16,549 nucleotides of DNA, from positions 1-16,549 of the forward strand of contig JAHHSK010000044.1 of the NCBI GenBank assembly GCA_020025255.1, in the 5' to 3' direction. The DNA is from Ruthenibacterium sp. (lineage in GTDB: Bacteria > Bacillota > Clostridia > Oscillospirales > Ruminococcaceae). This document shows positions 13,699 through 16,549 of this stretch, in pieces. The number at the start of each line of letters is the position of its first letter. Within the stretch, counting starts at the first letter, position 1. Below the pieces are notes generated by a model. The model saw only the letters and a program-made list of their open reading frames with translations. It was not told where the DNA came from and did no database searches. The translations under genes were made by a program, and so were the position numbers.

Positions 13699-14784
13699 AT
13701 GAAAAACGGATTTTCGGAAAATATCAGGACGCTGCGCAAGGAGCGGCACCTTACACAGGAACAGCTTGCAGAGGCCATGGGCGTCACGGCAGGTGCAGTT
13801 TATAAATGGGAGCAGGAGCTTTCCACGCCGGATATCGGCGTCATCATGGATCTTGCCAGCTTTTTCGGCGTTTCGGTGGATGCGCTGGTGGGCTACGAGA
13901 TGTGTTCCAGCGATCGGGAGCGGATCTTGCAGACGCTCCGCCGCATCAAGCTGGAAAAGGATTACGCAAACTGCTGGGATGAGGTCGAAGCGGGGCTTCG
14001 GCGCTATCCGAACGATTTTGATATCGTATACAACAGCGGGGAGCTGTACAGCCTTGCGAGCATCGAAACAAACAATAAGGCGCAGCAGGCGCGTTCGGCA
14101 CAGCTTTTAAAGCATGCATGCAGTTTGATCGGGCAGAATCGGGACCCGCATATCAGCGAAATCTCCATTTACCGGGATATTGCGATTTTGAGCCTTACCA
14201 TAGGGCACGAGGAGGAAGGGCTGGAACTGCTGAAAGCCCATAACCCGTGCGGCATCCATGATGATATCATCGGGCAGGAACTTGCCACCGACCCGCGCCG
14301 CAGGGAGGATGCGCTGCCGTATCTTTCGGATGCGCTGGTGCACTGTACCATCAGCCTGCACCGCATTGTGGTGGGGTTTATCAATGTGTTCTTTGCGCGG
14401 GAGGATTACACATCGGCGCTGGATATGCTGCACTGGATAATCGCATATCTGGACGGTCTGCGCATGGAACGCGGCCCAAGCTGTCTGGATAAAAACAGTG
14501 TCTGGCTGCTGGCGCTGTGTGCAGCGGTGCACGAAAAAACGGGCGGTCACGAAGCGGCGCGCAGCTGCCTGCGCAAGGCGCGGGACATCGCGCTGAAATT
14601 CGACGCCGCACCGGATTACACCAACCGGAACATCCGCTACTGTGAACGCCAGCGGCCGCGTGCGTCGTATGACAATATCGGCGGTTCTGCCATGGATACG
14701 GTGCTCAATGTCCTGAAGGAAGGCGTTGAAGGCCCCGATGAACCGATTCTTGCACTGTGGGAGGAGATTTGTAATGAAACATAA
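13699..14784 (+). CDS. XRE-family transcriptional regulator with C-terminal helical repeats
   Basis: The 361-residue product starts with a classical XRE/Cro helix-turn-helix (about 6-65): IRTLRKERHLTQEQLAEAMG, then VTAGAVYKWEQELSTPDI as the recognition region, and FGVSVDALVGYE. The remaining 290 residues are alpha-helical with TPR-like spacing (for example YPNDFDIVYNSGELYSLAS and the later ALCAAVHEKTGGHEAARSC), as in regulators that sense peptides or protein partners. The ATG at 13699 follows AAGGGGGG; an upstream in-frame ATG at 13660 has no good site. It overlaps the next gene by 11 nt, so regulator and ABC exporter are translationally coupled. It probably regulates its own operon. Confidence 0.88.
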   Translation: MKNGFSENIRTLRKERHLTQEQLAEAMGVTAGAVYKWEQELSTPDIGVIMDLASFFGVSVDALVGYEMCSSDRERILQTLRRIKLEKDYANCWDEVEAGLRRYPNDFDIVYNSGELYSLASIETNNKAQQARSAQLLKHACSLIGQNRDPHISEISIYRDIAILSLTIGHEEEGLELLKAHNPCGIHDDIIGQELATDPRRREDALPYLSDALVHCTISLHRIVVGFINVFFAREDYTSALDMLHWIIAYLDGLRMERGPSCLDKNSVWLLALCAAVHEKTGGHEAARSCLRKARDIALKFDAAPDYTNRNIRYCERQRPRASYDNIGGSAMDTVLNVLKEGVEGPDEPILALWEEICNET

Positions 14785-16480
14785 TCGGCGGCCGCTTTTG
14801 GCGGCGTTTTATCAGGGCAACCGGCTTCGCTTTGCCCTGGCACTTTCGGTCGGCCTGATGACGATTTCCCTCAATTTCGGCATCACATGGGTGCTGCAGC
14901 AGATGGTGGATGCCGTTTGGGGTCATCCGGATGCGCTGAAGCTTTCCACACTGGGGCTGTTGACGGCGGGGATCATCCTGCTGATCGTGCTGTTCAAGCA
15001 GATCAGCTATCACACCGAGCCGGAATTTCTGCGGCGGGCGATGATGCAGTATAAGGATACTGCGTTCCGCAGCCTGACGAAAAAGAGTGTTTCGGCGTTC
15101 CGCACCGAGCAGATGTCCGGGTATCTGTCCGGATTTTCCAACGATCTGAACACCATAGAAACCGATTATCTGCGTGCGAATTTCAAAATTTCCGGCTATG
15201 TGCTGGAATTTTGCGGCGCGCTGGCAATGATGCTGTATTATAACCCGATGATGACGGTGATTGCCACGGCGTTCTGCCTGCTGCCGGTGCTGGCAGCGGT
15301 GTTTACCGGCAGCCGCATGGAAGGCGCCGAAAAGCGCGTTTCCGAAAAAAACGCGGATTTCCTTGGCACGCTGAGGGATGCGCTGGGCGGCTTTCCGGTG
15401 ATGAAGTGCTTTCGCGCAGAGCGGGAAATGGCACAGATCGTCGCGCGCAGCAGCACTTTGGCCGAAGATGCCAAATGCAGCAGAAACAAGCTTGCCACGC
15501 AGCTGTATATGATCGGGGCAGTTGCCGCCGTCACCGCGCAGCTGGGCACATTTCTGGTCGGCTGCGCGATGACGCGCACGGGATATGCGATCACGCCGGG
15601 CGAGCTGATCGCGTTTATAGATCTGACGGCACTTTTTATCGAAGCGATCCGCGAAACGCCGGTGATTTTCGGCAAGCGGCGGGCGGCGCTTGCGCTGGTG
15701 GATAAAATGGCGCTGGCATTGGAACAGAACGTGCAGGAAGAAGGAACGGACGTGCCCGATGTGCCAAGGCGTGCGATCGAGGTTTCCGACCTGAGCTTTT
15801 CGTATGAACCGGATAAGCCGGTGCTGCGTGGGATCTGCTGCACGTTTGAAGCCGGCAGAAGCTATGCCGTTGTGGGCGCTTCCGGCTGCGGAAAATCCAC
15901 GCTGCTGCATCTGCTTATGGGCAGTGGCGGCTATGAGGGGAAAATTACGTTCGACGGGCACGAGCTGCGCGGCATCAGCAGCCGCTCGCTGTTCGACAGC
16001 GTCAGTGTCATCCAGCAGAATGTGTTTGTGTTTAACGCTTCCATTCGGGATAATATCACGATGTTTCAGCCGTTTGCGAAAGAGGAGGTGGATCGCGCGA
16101 TCGCACAGTCGGGGCTTTCCGCGCTGATTGCCGAGCGGGGCGAAGATTCGATCTGCGGCGAAGGCGGCAGCAGCCTTTCCGGCGGGGAAAAGCAGCGCAT
16201 CTCGATCGCGCGCAGCCTGCTGCGCCATTCGCGTGTGCTGCTGGCGGATGAAGTGACTGCGGCGTTGGATGCGCAGACGGCGTATCAGGTCAGCGATGCC
16301 ATTCTGAATCTGGACGGCATCACGCGCATTGTCGTGACGCACAACCTGGATGCATCGCTGCTGCGGCGGTATGACCGCATCCTGACGATGAAATCGGGCG
16401 AAATCATCGAAGAAGGCACATTCGAACAGCTGATGCAGCGCAAGGGATATTTTTATTCGCTTTACACAGTCAGCCAGTGA
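14774..16480 (+). CDS. ABC transporter half-transporter (exporter type, permease fused to ATPase)
   Basis: The 568-residue product joins a six-helix ABC exporter domain (about 15-300) to a nucleotide-binding domain (about 333-560). Visible motifs are Walker A GASGCGKST (368-376), Q-loop (about Q414-Q415), signature LSGGEKQR (468-475), Walker B VLLADE (488-493, catalytic Glu493), the D-loop-like ALD (497-499) and the H-loop His523. All catalytic residues are present. Half-transporters must dimerise; no second ABC gene is visible, so a homodimer is likely. The ATG at 14774 has GGGAGGAG within the end of the regulator gene. Related clostridial exporters move peptides, lipids or drugs; the substrate cannot be read here. 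The gene ends in a terminator. Confidence 0.94.
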   Translation: MKHNRRPLLAAFYQGNRLRFALALSVGLMTISLNFGITWVLQQMVDAVWGHPDALKLSTLGLLTAGIILLIVLFKQISYHTEPEFLRRAMMQYKDTAFRSLTKKSVSAFRTEQMSGYLSGFSNDLNTIETDYLRANFKISGYVLEFCGALAMMLYYNPMMTVIATAFCLLPVLAAVFTGSRMEGAEKRVSEKNADFLGTLRDALGGFPVMKCFRAEREMAQIVARSSTLAEDAKCSRNKLATQLYMIGAVAAVTAQLGTFLVGCAMTRTGYAITPGELIAFIDLTALFIEAIRETPVIFGKRRAALALVDKMALALEQNVQEEGTDVPDVPRRAIEVSDLSFSYEPDKPVLRGICCTFEAGRSYAVVGASGCGKSTLLHLLMGSGGYEGKITFDGHELRGISSRSLFDSVSVIQQNVFVFNASIRDNITMFQPFAKEEVDRAIAQSGLSALIAERGEDSICGEGGSSLSGGEKQRISIARSLLRHSRVLLADEVTAALDAQTAYQVSDAILNLDGITRIVVTHNLDASLLRRYDRILTMKSGEIIEEGTFEQLMQRKGYFYSLYTVSQ

Positions 16481-16490
16481 CCGATGCAAA

Positions 16491-16529
16491 AAAAATCCGC
16501 AGACAGCTTTGCGCTGTCTGCGGATTTTT
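16491..16529 (+). terminator. Rho-independent terminator after the ABC exporter gene
   Basis: A perfect 17-bp stem (16491-16507 with 16513-16529) and a 5-nt loop ends in TTTTT. The A-rich 5' arm makes it potentially bidirectional. It begins 11 nt past the stop codon. Confidence 0.93.
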
Positions 16530-16549
16530 GCAATGCACGATCCGGTGCA

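Noticed and set aside
14705..16489. Long minus-strand open frame opposite the ABC transporter gene
   Set aside because: The opposite strand carries all ABC motifs; this frame has no recognisable family and a composition typical of antisense shadows.
1..16549. tRNA, rRNA, CRISPR array, insertion sequence, prophage or known riboswitch
   Set aside because: Read for on both strands by eye; no cloverleaf with conserved T-arm, no regularly spaced direct repeats, no transposase or integrase motifs, and no recognised riboswitch core were seen.

Overview
The window reads as a chromosomal segment of a Gram-positive Firmicute, most likely a Clostridia of the Oscillospiraceae/Ruminococcaceae type. This is inference. 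It rests on strong AGGAGG-type ribosome binding sites with frequent GTG/TTG starts, lipobox lipoproteins, an ECF vitamin-transporter S component, a MocR regulator, the XpaC-TelA pair, and a moderately high G+C content. No species can be named. No tRNA, rRNA, transposase, phage gene or CRISPR array was seen.

Layout. (1) 1-1619, minus: a membrane-anchored SGNH-hydrolase surface protein that runs off the left edge. (2) 1816-3931: a divergent pair, with an ECF S component (minus) facing a MocR-type PLP-binding regulator (plus). The shared 151-bp gap holds overlapping promoters and a small dyad, which suggests local control of vitamin uptake, plausibly vitamin B6. (3) 3934-4164, minus: a 76-residue protein resembling sigma-70 region 2 only, with its own RBS and extended -10. 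(4) 4409-6771, plus: a UMF1-family MFS transporter and a zinc-dependent phospholipase C-like protein, behind a promoter overlapped by an imperfect inverted repeat and closed by a strong terminator. (5) 6948-8763, plus: a small four-helix membrane protein, then a GHL10/DUF187 lipoprotein glycosidase. (6) 8764-8978: a structured intergenic region with a minus-oriented terminator-like hairpin. (7) 8979-10143, plus: an unknown lipoprotein and an HdeD/DUF308-like membrane protein, closed by a terminator. (8) 10256-13534, plus: a four-gene XpaC-TelA-LemA-TPM envelope/stress cassette, whose promoter carries a perfect 14-bp palindrome between -35 and -10. (9) 13699-16480, plus: an XRE regulator with a helical-repeat tail, overlapping an ABC exporter half-transporter by 11 nt, closed by a 17-bp-stem terminator.

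Taken together this is a cell-envelope-rich region: an SGNH hydrolase, a GHL10 glycosidase, two lipoproteins, several membrane proteins, the TelA cassette and an ABC exporter, punctuated by self-contained regulatory units. Nothing here is clearly an unknown multi-gene system. The best candidates for new biology are the region-2-only sigma-like small protein, the palindromic control of the TelA cassette, and the structured intergenic RNA-like region. There is no gene-free stretch longer than 300 bases.
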